Shown here: one piece after another, positions 52,422-60,886 of the stretch
Position numbering within the stretch: position 1 is the first letter of the stretch
How the letters are laid out: every line of letters begins with the position of its first letter
Source of the DNA: Paenibacillus sp. LHD-38
GTDB lineage: Bacteria > Bacillota > Bacilli > Paenibacillales > Paenibacillaceae
Reading direction: 5' to 3'
NCBI RefSeq assembly: GCF_031157315.1
Contig: NZ_JAVIFU010000011.1
Coordinates: 124,001-188,000 of the forward strand
DNA: 64,000 nt
The notes under the pieces: model-generated
The model's database searches: none
Seen by the model: only the letters and a program-made list of their open reading frames with translations
What the model was told of the DNA's origin: nothing
Translations under genes and position numbers: made by a program

Positions 52422-53150
52422 ATGGCAATATCGAGGAGGATCGGGGTTTTCTTAATTGCATTTATCGTTCTTTTCGGAGCGGTATCGATAACCGGCATTG
52501 GCAGTTCATCCTTGCTAACGGCAACGAGTGCAGCAGCGGCGGGCGCAAAGCTAACTTTGAGCGAAAGCCAGAAGCTCGCGGTAGTCGGACAACCCGTGAA
52601 AGTCATTGTGAAAGGCGAGCAATTAACCGACTTGTACGGATTTGAATTCAAGCTGAAATATGACACAGCAAAGCTGAAGTTTATGAGCGCCTCCGCGGAG
52701 TGGGAAGGAATGGCAATCTCGCCAATCGATAAGAACGGTGTCGTTACGTTTGCGCATACGAAGGTTGGAGCCTCGGCGAAAGGCGTTAGCGGTACGAATG
52801 CTATTGCAACGTTCACGTTCGAAGCGGCAGCAAGCGGGAAAACGGGCATAGAGCTGCTCGAAGCCAAGCTTGTGGATAGCGAGGTGAAGGCTGTTCAGCT
52901 CAAAAGCGCTGCGAAGCTGGCTCTGTTAACGAGTATGCGGGCATCGCGTTATCCCTTGGATGAGGGTGCGACAGCGACGTTTGCAGATGCCGAGAAAATA
53001 CCGGTATGGGCTAAGCCGTCGGTAGCATCCGCCGTTACGCATAATCTGTTGAAGGGAAGAAGCGGCAATCGTTTTGAACCGCAGCAGCACGCGACGCGCG
53101 CGGAAACCGTAACGATAGTTTTATCGCTTGTCGATGCGTTGTATAAATAG
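52422..53150 (+). CDS. Secreted cohesin-domain protein with an SLH-type tail
   Basis: 242 residues. Signal peptide (about 1-40), a cohesin-type beta domain (GQPVKVIVKGEQLTDLYGFEFKLKYDTAKLKF, about 60-165), then one S-layer-homology-like unit (FADAEKIPVWAKPSVASAVTHNLLKGRSGNRFEPQQHATRAETV). Only one SLH repeat is present; anchoring usually needs three. No dockerin protein is in the window, so a cellulosome role is unlikely. GGAGGA ribosome site. Confidence 0.8.
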   Translation: MAISRRIGVFLIAFIVLFGAVSITGIGSSSLLTATSAAAAGAKLTLSESQKLAVVGQPVKVIVKGEQLTDLYGFEFKLKYDTAKLKFMSASAEWEGMAISPIDKNGVVTFAHTKVGASAKGVSGTNAIATFTFEAAASGKTGIELLEAKLVDSEVKAVQLKSAAKLALLTSMRASRYPLDEGATATFADAEKIPVWAKPSVASAVTHNLLKGRSGNRFEPQQHATRAETVTIVLSLVDALYK

Positions 53151-53192
53151 CAATCTACTAATTGAATTAGGGCAACAGGAGCTGAACTGAAG

Positions 53193-54332
53193 ATGATCAT
53201 CGGAATTCCGAAAGAAATGAAAAACAATGAAAATCGAGTAGCGATAACACCGGCAGGCGTCGAGGCCTTCGTTCATGCTGGCCATGAGCTGCGCCTTGAA
53301 GCGGGTGCTGGACTTGGCAGCGGGTTTACGGATAAGGATTACCGGGAAGCTGGAGCAACAATTGTGGCTAATGCGAGCAACGCATGGGAATCGGAGCTTG
53401 TCATAAAGGTGAAGGAGCCGCTGCCTGAGGAATACGCCTATTTCCGCGAAGGACTTATTCTGTTCACTTATTTGCATCTTGCAGCGGAACCGGCCCTTAC
53501 AAAGGCGCTGGCAGACAAAAAGGTAATTGCCGTTGCTTATGAAACAATTCAGTGCGAGGACGGTTCATTGCCGCTTCTCATACCGATGAGCGAGGTAGCG
53601 GGACGGATGTCGATCCAGATCGGTGCTCAATTCCTTGAACGCTCTAATGGCGGGAAGGGCGTACTGCTCGGCGGTGTTCCGGGCGTTGCGCCGGCTAAAG
53701 TCGTCATTATCGGAGGAGGCATTGTAGGAGCTAACGCGGCTAAAATGGCCCTAGGGCTTGGGGCAGACGTTACCTTGCTCGATATCAATCCAAACCGGCT
53801 GCGGCAGCTTGATTCCCAGTTCCAAGGGCGCCTCAGAACAGTGGCGTCAAACAGCTATACGATTGCCGAGGCCGTGAAGAGCGCGGATCTATTGATAGGA
53901 GCGGTGCTGCTTCCGGGCGCTAGGGCTCCGCTGCTTGTTACGGAAGCTATGGTGAAAAGCATGCAGCCTGGCTCTGTGATCATCGATGTAGCCATCGACC
54001 AAGGCGGCTCCATTCAGACGATCGACCGGATCACGACGCATAGCGAGCCGACATATATGAAGCATAACGTCGTACATTATGCGGTCGCCAATATGCCGGG
54101 AGCGGTCGCGCGAACCTCAACGATGGCATTAACGAATGTAACGATTCCGTATGCCCTGCAAATTGCAAATCAGGGCTATAAGCAGGCAGCCTTGCGCAAT
54201 AGAGAGCTGGCGAAAGGAATAAATGTCATGGATGGGATGATTACCTGCAAGGCCGTTGCGGAGGCTCATGCCTCTCGCTTTGAGTGCATTGAGTCGATGT
54301 TATCCGGTCAAGCAAGCATCGCAGCCAAGTAA
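53193..54332 (+). CDS. ald: Alanine dehydrogenase
   Basis: 379 residues, typical length. N-terminal [23 protein letters not shown], substrate-binding Lys in [12 protein letters not shown] and His95 in TYLHLA, NAD-binding [24 protein letters not shown]. Converts L-alanine to pyruvate and ammonia with NAD. In this setting it could regenerate the pyruvate used by PhnW; it also serves in sporulation and germination elsewhere. Confidence 0.95.
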   Translation: MIIGIPKEMKNNENRVAITPAGVEAFVHAGHELRLEAGAGLGSGFTDKDYREAGATIVANASNAWESELVIKVKEPLPEEYAYFREGLILFTYLHLAAEPALTKALADKKVIAVAYETIQCEDGSLPLLIPMSEVAGRMSIQIGAQFLERSNGGKGVLLGGVPGVAPAKVVIIGGGIVGANAAKMALGLGADVTLLDINPNRLRQLDSQFQGRLRTVASNSYTIAEAVKSADLLIGAVLLPGARAPLLVTEAMVKSMQPGSVIIDVAIDQGGSIQTIDRITTHSEPTYMKHNVVHYAVANMPGAVARTSTMALTNVTIPYALQIANQGYKQAALRNRELAKGINVMDGMITCKAVAEAHASRFECIESMLSGQASIAAK

Positions 54333-54390
54333 GAAAAGGTGTGGGCTGTTCCGAAAAATGAGCAGGAGCACATTTTGCACAAACGCCTAT

Positions 54391-54417
54391 ACTTTTTTCT
54401 CCTTTAATCATAGGATA
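54391..54417 (+). promoter_or_regulatory. Sigma-K-like promoter of the second YjcZ-type gene
   Basis: AC at 54391 and CATAGGATA at 54409-54417 with a 16-bp spacer; AATCATAGGATACTGT is identical to the region before the first copy (15650). Confidence 0.75.
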
Positions 54418-54446
54418 CTGTACCTTAATAAAAAGGAGATGAACAA

Positions 54447-54620
54447 ATGAGCTATGGAGTAGCAGGCGCAAATGTAGGACCAGGACATTGCGGACCAACT
54501 TACCCGGTTGCAGGTGTTAGCCACTGCGGTCCTGTGGTTGGCGGTGCGTTTTCAAGTGTAGGCGTTATCTTAGTCCTTTTCATTCTGCTTGTCATTATTT
54601 CCCGTTCTTTGTGCCACTGA
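54447..54620 (+). CDS. YjcZ-type sporulation small membrane protein, copy 2
   Basis: 57 residues beginning SYGVAGANVGPGHCG, with a Cys/His/Gly-rich centre and the hydrophobic segment VGVILVLFILLVIISRS ending LCH. Paralogue of the gene at 15690, with the same AAAAGGAGATGA ribosome site and sigma-K-like promoter. Probably made late in sporulation. Confidence 0.85.
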   Translation: MSYGVAGANVGPGHCGPTYPVAGVSHCGPVVGGAFSSVGVILVLFILLVIISRSLCH

Positions 54621-54682
54621 GCGGTAAAGCTTACTTGTAAATCGGCAGCATAGCGTTTCCACTACTTGAAATAGCATAAATA

Positions 54683-54711
54683 CCCCCAAGTGCCTGAGCC
54701 TTGGGGGTTTT
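54683..54711 (+). terminator. Terminator after the second YjcZ-type gene
   Basis: CCCCCAAG/CTTGGGGG with loop TGCCTGAGC and TTTT; loop and stem top are shared with the hairpin at 16011. Confidence 0.85.
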
Positions 54712-54734
54712 GCATGCAGCAGCAGAAGCAGCAG

Positions 54735-55199
54735 CTATTCGCGAACCTCTGCGATCAGTTCGATTTCAACCGGCGTGTGGAAGGGGAGGTCACTTGTGCC
54801 GATTGCGGAGCGGGCGTGCCGGCCGTTTTCGCCGAACACCTCGATGAGCAAATCGGAGGCTCCATTCAGTACATATGGCTGGTCGCCGAAGCCGGGAGCG
54901 CTGTTGATGAAGCCGAGAATTTTTACGATTTTTACGACGCGGTCGAGGTCGCCCAAAAAAGTCTTCATGGCGGCAAGCAGGTTAATGACGACCTGTCTGG
55001 CCGCTTCTTGCCCTTGCTCGATCGTCAGATCGGAGCCGATTTTCCCCTCGTACATCAGCACGCCGTCGATGCGGCAGTCGAAGCCGGAAGTATAAATCAA
55101 ATTGCCGGTTTGGTTGACCGGGATATAGGAAAACTTAGGTTTCGTGGTTTCTGGCAAAACAATACCTAGCTCAGCAAGACGTTTTTCGATGATAGACAT
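54735..55199 (-). CDS. RidA-family protein
   Basis: 154 residues with the RidA/YjgF trimer-fold signature, including SGFDCRIDGVLMYEGKIG, GFINSAPGFGDQP and the key Arg in ARSAIGTSDLP. RidA enzymes hydrolyse reactive enamine/imine intermediates. It closes the minus-strand D-amino-acid operon, whose PLP enzyme could release such intermediates. Confidence 0.9.
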   Translation of the reverse strand: MSIIEKRLAELGIVLPETTKPKFSYIPVNQTGNLIYTSGFDCRIDGVLMYEGKIGSDLTIEQGQEAARQVVINLLAAMKTFLGDLDRVVKIVKILGFINSAPGFGDQPYVLNGASDLLIEVFGENGRHARSAIGTSDLPFHTPVEIELIAEVRE

Positions 55200-55254
55200 A
55201 GAGGAACAGCTCCTTATTATTGGGTAGGGTCAGATGCGTAACGAAGTTTGTTGC

Positions 55255-56859
55255 CTAGTGCGTGCAGCAATGCTGCGCGCGAATGAGATGGCCTTCACGT
55301 TTATTCGTGTGCGTGCCGTGCGAAAGCGTGAGATGGCCGGATACAATGACATGCGAGATGCCGGACGGATATTGGCGCGGCTCCTCGAAGGTGGCGGTAT
55401 CCTGGATTATATCCGGGTCGAACACCGTAATGTCGGCAGCATAGCCGGGCACGAGCAGCCCTCTTTTGCCAAGCTTAAACCGCTGCACAGGAAACGAGGT
55501 TAGCTTGCGAACCGCTTGTTCAAGCGACAGCACCTTGTCCTCGCGGACATATTTGGCAAAGACGCGCGGGAATGTCCCGTAGGTGCGCGGATGCGGCTTG
55601 CCGATTTCGCAGTTTAAGCTGTCGGAGGCGATCAGCGATTTCTCGTAGCCGATAACCTGCTTCACATCATCATCCGACATATGGAAATAGACAATGGCGA
55701 TCTGCCCGTTCTCCTCCAGCAGAAGATCCATCAAACAATCGACAGGATGCTGCCCGCGCAGTTCGGCGACCACGGCAATGGATTTGCCTTCAAGCGCTTT
55801 GTTCGCTTCCGTCTGCATAGACGAAATGATTATGCTGGACCAGCCGGTCGAGCACACGAGATTATCCCATGTGTCCTGCTCGCGGCTAAGCTCTTCTTTT
55901 ATTCGCGTACGGAGCATTTTGTCGCGGAACGCCTCAAGCGTTGCTTCGATACCGCCTTCGAGCACCCAAGGCGGCAGTACTGTCGTTAATGTCGTAGAGC
56001 CTGCGGCATAAGGATACACATCTACAGTGACGTCCATGCCGCGTGCTCTGGCGGCCTCCACGAGCTCCAGCGCGTCAAGCGCCTTGCCCCAGTTCGCGCG
56101 GCCCGCTGCCTTCAAATGGCTGATATGCAGCGAGATGCCAGCCCATTCCGCGATCCATATGACCTCGGCAACGGAAGGCAGCAGGTTGTTGCCTTCACCG
56201 CGAATATGAGTGGACAACAAGCCGTTGTATTTGGGCAGCACGCTGCAAAGCTCGGCGAGCTCATCACGGGAGGTATAGCTGCCCGGCGCATACAATAATC
56301 CGATCGATAGGCCGATGGCACCGGCACGGAGCCCTTCTTCAAGCAAGGTCTTCATGCGTTCAAGCTCGTTCTTCGAGGCGGGGCGGTTCTCAAAGCCCAT
56401 CACCGCGATACGAAGCGCGCCGTGCGCAACGTAAGTGGCGATGTGCTCCGAAGGATTCGAGCGGCCGACAAAGTCCATATATTGACCGACCGTTTCCCAA
56501 GGCCACTCCCAGCTTGTGCTGCCAAGCACCGGCTGCACGTACGCTTGCAGCAGCTGGGCTTTTTCCCGAACGAAAGGAGCAGGGGCGAGCCCACAGTTAC
56601 CGACTACCTCGGTGGTTACGCCTTGCTGCAGCTTAATTTCGCTGTGCGGATGATCGATAATCATTAGGTCGGAGTGACAGTGCCCATCGATAAAGCCGGG
56701 AGAAATAACCTTGCGGCCTACATCAATGATTTGTCCTGCCTCTTGGTCAATGCGGCCCATCGCAACGATGAGGCCGTCCTTCACCCCAACGTCGCCGTTA
56801 TACCAGGGGTTGCCGCTGCCATCGACGATTTTGCCGTTTTTCAAAATAAGATCGAGCAT
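55255..56859 (-). CDS. N-acyl-D-amino-acid deacylase family amidohydrolase
   Basis: 534 residues from the ATG after AAGGAGGTG (a GTG four codons earlier lies inside that site). Amidohydrolase fold: start LDLILKNGKIVDGSGNPWYNGDVGVKDG, metal site GFIDGHCHSDLM, TTEVVGNCGLAPAP, LSTHIRGEG, and a late Asp in SDSLNCEIGKPHPRTYGTFPRV. The D-aminoacylase group removes acyl groups from N-acyl-D-amino acids. The C-terminal 20 residues (from about HTNKREGH) are unlike the family and may be a changed end. Confidence 0.9.
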   Translation of the reverse strand: MLDLILKNGKIVDGSGNPWYNGDVGVKDGLIVAMGRIDQEAGQIIDVGRKVISPGFIDGHCHSDLMIIDHPHSEIKLQQGVTTEVVGNCGLAPAPFVREKAQLLQAYVQPVLGSTSWEWPWETVGQYMDFVGRSNPSEHIATYVAHGALRIAVMGFENRPASKNELERMKTLLEEGLRAGAIGLSIGLLYAPGSYTSRDELAELCSVLPKYNGLLSTHIRGEGNNLLPSVAEVIWIAEWAGISLHISHLKAAGRANWGKALDALELVEAARARGMDVTVDVYPYAAGSTTLTTVLPPWVLEGGIEATLEAFRDKMLRTRIKEELSREQDTWDNLVCSTGWSSIIISSMQTEANKALEGKSIAVVAELRGQHPVDCLMDLLLEENGQIAIVYFHMSDDDVKQVIGYEKSLIASDSLNCEIGKPHPRTYGTFPRVFAKYVREDKVLSLEQAVRKLTSFPVQRFKLGKRGLLVPGYAADITVFDPDIIQDTATFEEPRQYPSGISHVIVSGHLTLSHGTHTNKREGHLIRAQHCCTH

Positions 56860-56881
56860 GCTGTAAGACACCTCCTTGTCG

Positions 56882-58015
56882 TTATTCGAGCATACCGCGT
56901 GCGGCTACGGAAGTTTTGCGGAGCTGCCCGTCCGTTTCTTTGATGTAGACGAAGCTGTGCAAATTGACCGTGCTGCAGATATGGTTTGGGATAATACGAA
57001 TGACGTCTCCTACCTGATAGACAGCATCAGGAGCCACGCGAATCATGCCATGCTCTTCATTCATTCGCTCGAGCACGGCATCCGGGTCTCCGGTGACATG
57101 ACCGAAGCCTTTAAGAAATAAGGGAGCGGTGCCTGGCTGCACATCTGTCGCGAAGGTTTTGCTGCCGCCGTCGATCACGATTAAATCATCCGAGGGCCGG
57201 CTGACAATGGTAGCGAGCACGGCGCCGGCGCATTGTTCAAGCGTGCTGCTGCCAAACGCGGCCTGCATCCGGTCCTGGTAGATATAGGTGCCGGGGCGAA
57301 CCTCCGTCACGCCGTCTATCTCAGCCGCGTAGATTGCCGTCGGCGAGGAACCGACGCTCACATCTTGAATCGTTATGCCGGCAGTTCTAAGGGCAGTCGC
57401 TGCCTCGGCCATTAAACGGCCTTCCTCATGTCCGGCCGCTTTGATGTCGAGCGTCGAAGCACCGTCAACCAGAGCTCCGCGATACGTGAAAATTCCACTA
57501 AGCTTAATCCCGGGTAGCTCGGTGATTAGCCGGGCGATTTGCACAGCTTTGTCCATGGAAACACCCGTGCGCCTCAGTCCGGTTTCGAGCTCAAGCCGCA
57601 CCTCCAGCACAGCGCCTTCCCGCAGCGCCGCTTCGGAAACTCGCTTCGCTCCTTCGAGACTGTCAACCCCAATGATCAGCCGGATGCCGGATCGCCCCAA
57701 ACGTGCGGCCCGATCAAGCTTGGATTTGGAAACCAGCGGATAAGCGACGAATATATCGCGAATGCCGCCGCTTGCCATCACTTCTGCCTCGGAGATTTTC
57801 GCTACCGTTATGCCTACGGCGCCCGCGGCGATTTGCCGTGCTGCCATCTCCGGCAGCTTATGTGTTTTGGCGTGGGGACGAAGCTTCACGCCAAGACGCG
57901 CAACCGCCTCCGCCATGGCTGCAATGTTGCGCTCAACGACATCGCCGTCGATGACGACGCAAGGGGTTTCGAGCTCCCGTCCTTCATATAACGGCGCATG
58001 CATCCATTCGCTCAT
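56882..58015 (-). CDS. D-threonine aldolase/D-serine dehydratase-like PLP enzyme
   Basis: 377 residues; ATG overlaps the regulator stop (ATGA). Alanine-racemase-type barrel with PLP Lys in LRPHAKTHKLPEMAARQ and the C-terminal metal site HICSTVNLHSF (His and Cys) that marks the DSD1/D-threonine aldolase family. Would act on D-threonine, D-serine or a related 3-hydroxy-D-amino acid, possibly released by the deacylase encoded next. Confidence 0.9.
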   Translation of the reverse strand: MSEWMHAPLYEGRELETPCVVIDGDVVERNIAAMAEAVARLGVKLRPHAKTHKLPEMAARQIAAGAVGITVAKISEAEVMASGGIRDIFVAYPLVSKSKLDRAARLGRSGIRLIIGVDSLEGAKRVSEAALREGAVLEVRLELETGLRRTGVSMDKAVQIARLITELPGIKLSGIFTYRGALVDGASTLDIKAAGHEEGRLMAEAATALRTAGITIQDVSVGSSPTAIYAAEIDGVTEVRPGTYIYQDRMQAAFGSSTLEQCAGAVLATIVSRPSDDLIVIDGGSKTFATDVQPGTAPLFLKGFGHVTGDPDAVLERMNEEHGMIRVAPDAVYQVGDVIRIIPNHICSTVNLHSFVYIKETDGQLRKTSVAARGMLE

Positions 58016-58671
58016 AGTCCTGTGCCTCCTTCGATATCTTCGACTTTGGATTCCTCCAAGTAGCTGTACAGCGTAAACTTTGAAATACTCAAATAGCTGC
58101 AAACCTTCTCGCCCGACTTCTTAATCAGAAAGGCGCCCTTTTGGTCGAGCAATTGTATGATTTTAATTTTGTCTTCCTTCGTCATCGCCGCAGGCGGTTT
58201 GCCGACCGTCTCCTGCGCTTCCTGTATAAGCGTATCAAGCAGGTCATTCACATTGCTGACGAATGATTCCCGAACGGGCGTAAGTCCGCTTGCTGTAAGC
58301 GATTGGAGCGTTTTCTCCGCTACCATCAGATCGGTAATATCGAAGTTGATGCACATCGCTCCGATGATGGTTCCCGCATTATTTTTTACATACATGGAGG
58401 TGGAGCGGAGGATGCGCCCGTCCTTCGTCTGCGTGACATAGTTATGGCGGTTATCGCCCTCCGAGGTCCCGCGCATAATTTCCAAGCCGAGATTTGTGCC
58501 GGGATCTCCGATTTTACGCCCCGTCACATGGCCATTCTCGATCGCTACAATCGTGCTTTCAACCGGCTTTGACCAATCGTGGACGACAACCTCGCAATGA
58601 TCACCGAACTGCGCGGTTATGCCCTTGGCCATCTCTGTCAAAAATAATAGTTCTTGCGATATGGATTCCAC
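58012..58671 (-). CDS. YheO/DauR-type PAS-HTH regulator
   Basis: 219 residues: N-terminal YheO-like PAS domain (FGDHCEVVVHDWSKPVESTIVAIENGHVTGR, to about 115) and a C-terminal helix-turn-helix (KIKIIQLLDQKGAFLIKKSGEKVCSYLSISKFTLYSYLEE). DauR of Pseudomonas, of the same family, represses D-arginine catabolism. First gene of the D-amino-acid operon, so probably its autoregulated controller. Confidence 0.88.
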   Translation of the reverse strand: MESISQELLFLTEMAKGITAQFGDHCEVVVHDWSKPVESTIVAIENGHVTGRKIGDPGTNLGLEIMRGTSEGDNRHNYVTQTKDGRILRSTSMYVKNNAGTIIGAMCINFDITDLMVAEKTLQSLTASGLTPVRESFVSNVNDLLDTLIQEAQETVGKPPAAMTKEDKIKIIQLLDQKGAFLIKKSGEKVCSYLSISKFTLYSYLEESKVEDIEGGTGL

Positions 58672-58800
58672 TTACGCTCACTCTCCCGTTTGCCTTACAG
58701 TCTTGTTGCCCACATGGTACTACGGCGGATGGAAAAAATCAAACAAAAAATCTGTTAACCTAAAAAAAAGTATGATAGGATGTGTTTAAACATTTTTTAA

Positions 58801-58897
58801 AATATAAGAAAGTATAAAATTCAACCTTATACGTTGCTTATATTTCACCGCGAAACGAGCTTTTGCCGCCAAGGACGGCGTCAGCCGTTTACGCTTG
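58801..58897 (+). repeat. Dispersed structured repeat, copy R4
   Basis: Identical to R1 over about 95 bp although 58 kb away: AATATAAG...CTTATATT hairpin, CACCGCGAAACGAGC, ACGGC-GTCA-GCCGT stem, TTTACGCTTG. Lies upstream of the YheO-type regulator (opposite strand) and just before a truncated permease gene. Confidence 0.88.
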
Positions 58898-58938
58898 GGT
58901 ATACTATTGAACAAGTTTGATATTTTAAACACGTATAT

Positions 58939-59097
58939 GCAGCTTTAATTCTGCCTTATACAGCGTTCGAGATGCCGATTGCGATATTTGTATGTATGGT
59001 GCTTACGATGGCGCTTGCCGTTGTTCCGACCATCATCGCTTATCTGGCTTTTCAGGAGCAGGTGATGAAAGGGATGACCGCAGGAGCGGGCGGTTAA
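58939..59097 (+). pseudogene. C-terminal remnant of a MalG-type sugar permease, with internal deletion
   Basis: One open frame encodes ALILPYTAFEMPIAIF joined to MALAVVPTIIAYLAFQEQVMKGMTAGAGG. The first part resembles a mid-permease helix and the second the usual permease ending (VxKGMTAGAVKG), with the EAA loop missing between, so an internal deletion fused them. The remaining gap to 59396 shows nothing recognised. Confidence 0.65.
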
Positions 59098-59397
59098 GGG
59101 TTAAAGAATCGCGCCTGTCACAGGTGAAAGATTGCTGCTGCCTTTACGCGCGAGATTCTCTGTCTTGGCAGAGGCATACTTGATTTTAAAATGGTGCTAC
59201 AGTGTATATTCTGCAACAGAATGACCGGATATAGCTGGCGCGCGAGCCTACGCTGCAGTTAATACAGCGTATTCACTGCTAAGATGAGCAATATCGCTGC
59301 TGACGAGGATTCTATTGTATTTTATACATTGTAAGCCAGCGGCTCAGCTGCCATGAAAGGTTTCTATTGCACAAAGTGCAGTGGAAGCCATTTTTAA

Positions 59398-59431
59398 TTT
59401 ATAAGAATTTATATGCAGCCGTTTGCGCTTG
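59398..59431 (+). repeat. Deleted copy of the dispersed repeat (R5')
   Basis: Keeps only the two ends: ATTTATAAGAATTTATA and GCAGCCGTTTGCGCTTG. The middle of the element is missing. Full copy R5 follows 4 bp later. Confidence 0.6.
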
Positions 59432-59434
59432 ATC

Positions 59435-59530
59435 TATAAGAATTTATAAGTTTTCATTTATAAATCTGCTTACCTATCACCGCGAAACGAGCTTTTGCCG
59501 CCAATGGACGGCTGCAGCCGTTTACGTTTG
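59435..59530 (+). repeat. Dispersed structured repeat, copy R5
   Basis: AT-rich hairpin with different arms (ATTTATAA and TTATAAAT), then CACCGCGAAACGAGC and a 3' stem ACGGC-TGCA-GCCGT whose loop differs from R1 (GTCA) while the stem is unchanged. Lies about 140 bp before the COG0523 GTPase gene. Confidence 0.8.
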
Positions 59531-59601
59531 TGCGAGGGCATAGTAAGGGAATGCTTATAATAGAAGATACCTGCCAAACGGGCTCATATAAAAGATGAAA
59601 G

Positions 59602-59618
59602 AGCGTAACTATTACGAT
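59602..59618. promoter_or_regulatory. Zur box upstream of the COG0523 GTPase gene
   Basis: AGCGTAACTATTACGAT matches 15 of 17 positions of the Bacillus Zur core ATCGTAATNATTACGAT. It abuts a perfect TATAAT (59618-59623), so Zur-zinc binding would block transcription. A 10-bp inverted repeat (AAAAGATGAA/TTCATCTTTT, 59590 and 59632) surrounds it. Confidence 0.75.
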
Positions 59619-59673
59619 ATAATAGAATCCATTCATCTTTTACTTAAAATACGGACATACGGGAGAAAACGCG

Positions 59674-60756
59674 ATGACTATTCAAGAACAAAATATACCG
59701 GTTCATTTGCTGTCTGGCTTTCTTGGGAGCGGGAAGACGACGCTGCTCAGAAGATTGCTGGATTATTATACGGCACAGGGCAAGAAGCCGGCGGTCATTA
59801 TGAACGAGCTGGGCGATATTAATTTGGACGGCCAGCTGGTAGGCGACGAGGTGCCGATGGCAGAAATGCTGAGCGGCTGCATTTGCTGCACGATGCGCGG
59901 CGATCTGGGCATGGAAATCAGCATGCTCATCAACGAGCATCAGCCTGATGTGATCTTCATCGAATCAACGGGCGCGGCCAATCCAATGGAAACGTTGGAT
60001 GGGGTAACCGAGGCGGCGATGTACAAAGCGATTGATCTGCGCAGCGTCATTACGATTGTTGACGGACCGGAGCTGCTTGCGCGCAGCCGTGACGGCAAGG
60101 GACGTACGTTCAAGCTGATGCTGGAGCAAATAAGATGCGCCACGGTTTTGCTGCTGAATAAAGTGGACAAGCTGGAGCCCGATGAACTCGTGGAGGCGCA
60201 GCAGCAGCTTAGGGAGCTTAATGCCCATGCTCAAATTATAGCGACGGTCCGCTGTGCAATAGACGATTGGAGCTGGCTGGATGCGGATCTCGCCCCAAGC
60301 GCTGCTCTCCATCCAAATCATGCGGTTGCAGCCCATCTCGAACAAGAAGACGCTGCAGCTGAGCACGCCGGCGAAAGCGAGTCCTGCGCCGTACCTGGCT
60401 GCACGATTGATCACCATACGCATGGGAAAAATGAAGCGGGCCATCATCATACGCATGACCATGTCATGGTTGTGACGCATTATTGGCGCAATCCCGTAAG
60501 CAGCGAAGCATTCGAGTCGCTGCTGCAGCGGCTTCCGTCTAACATTTACCGGGCGAAGGGCATCGTTACGTTTACGGATGCGCCGAGCCGCTTTCTTTTT
60601 CAATTCGCCTATAAGGAGTCGGATTTTATGCGGATCGACCCCCAAGGCCATGTCAATGATGTAGCGGTATTTATCGGTGAGCATTTTTCTAAGGAATGGC
60701 TGCTGAAGGAGCTGGAGCAGCTGGAAAACACTAATAGCAGGGAGCTGCAAGGCTAG
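59674..60756 (+). CDS. COG0523 (CobW/ZigA/YciC-type) metal-chaperone GTPase
   Basis: 360 residues. G1 loop GFLGSGKTT (15-23), the metal-binding CxCC motif CICC (69-72), ESTGAANP, NKVDK, and a His-rich linker (DHHTHGKNEAGHHHTHDH) before a CobW C-terminal domain. Metallochaperones of this type deliver zinc during scarcity. The Zur box upstream supports a zinc role like YciC or ZagA. Confidence 0.93.
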   Translation: MTIQEQNIPVHLLSGFLGSGKTTLLRRLLDYYTAQGKKPAVIMNELGDINLDGQLVGDEVPMAEMLSGCICCTMRGDLGMEISMLINEHQPDVIFIESTGAANPMETLDGVTEAAMYKAIDLRSVITIVDGPELLARSRDGKGRTFKLMLEQIRCATVLLLNKVDKLEPDELVEAQQQLRELNAHAQIIATVRCAIDDWSWLDADLAPSAALHPNHAVAAHLEQEDAAAEHAGESESCAVPGCTIDHHTHGKNEAGHHHTHDHVMVVTHYWRNPVSSEAFESLLQRLPSNIYRAKGIVTFTDAPSRFLFQFAYKESDFMRIDPQGHVNDVAVFIGEHFSKEWLLKELEQLENTNSRELQG

Positions 60757-60886
60757 TTTCACGTTGTAGGAATATGTCGAAAAATGCCATTAACATGTCT
60801 ATTCACGTGAATGCTTGGGCAAAATAATCCAGACGGGGTTTGCTTAGCCTCGGCATCACGATTGCAATGGAAAGGTGTGGCAGCAA

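Noticed and set aside
59965..60762. 265-codon minus-strand ORF
   Set aside because: Antisense to the COG0523 GTPase gene; no domain and no promoter.
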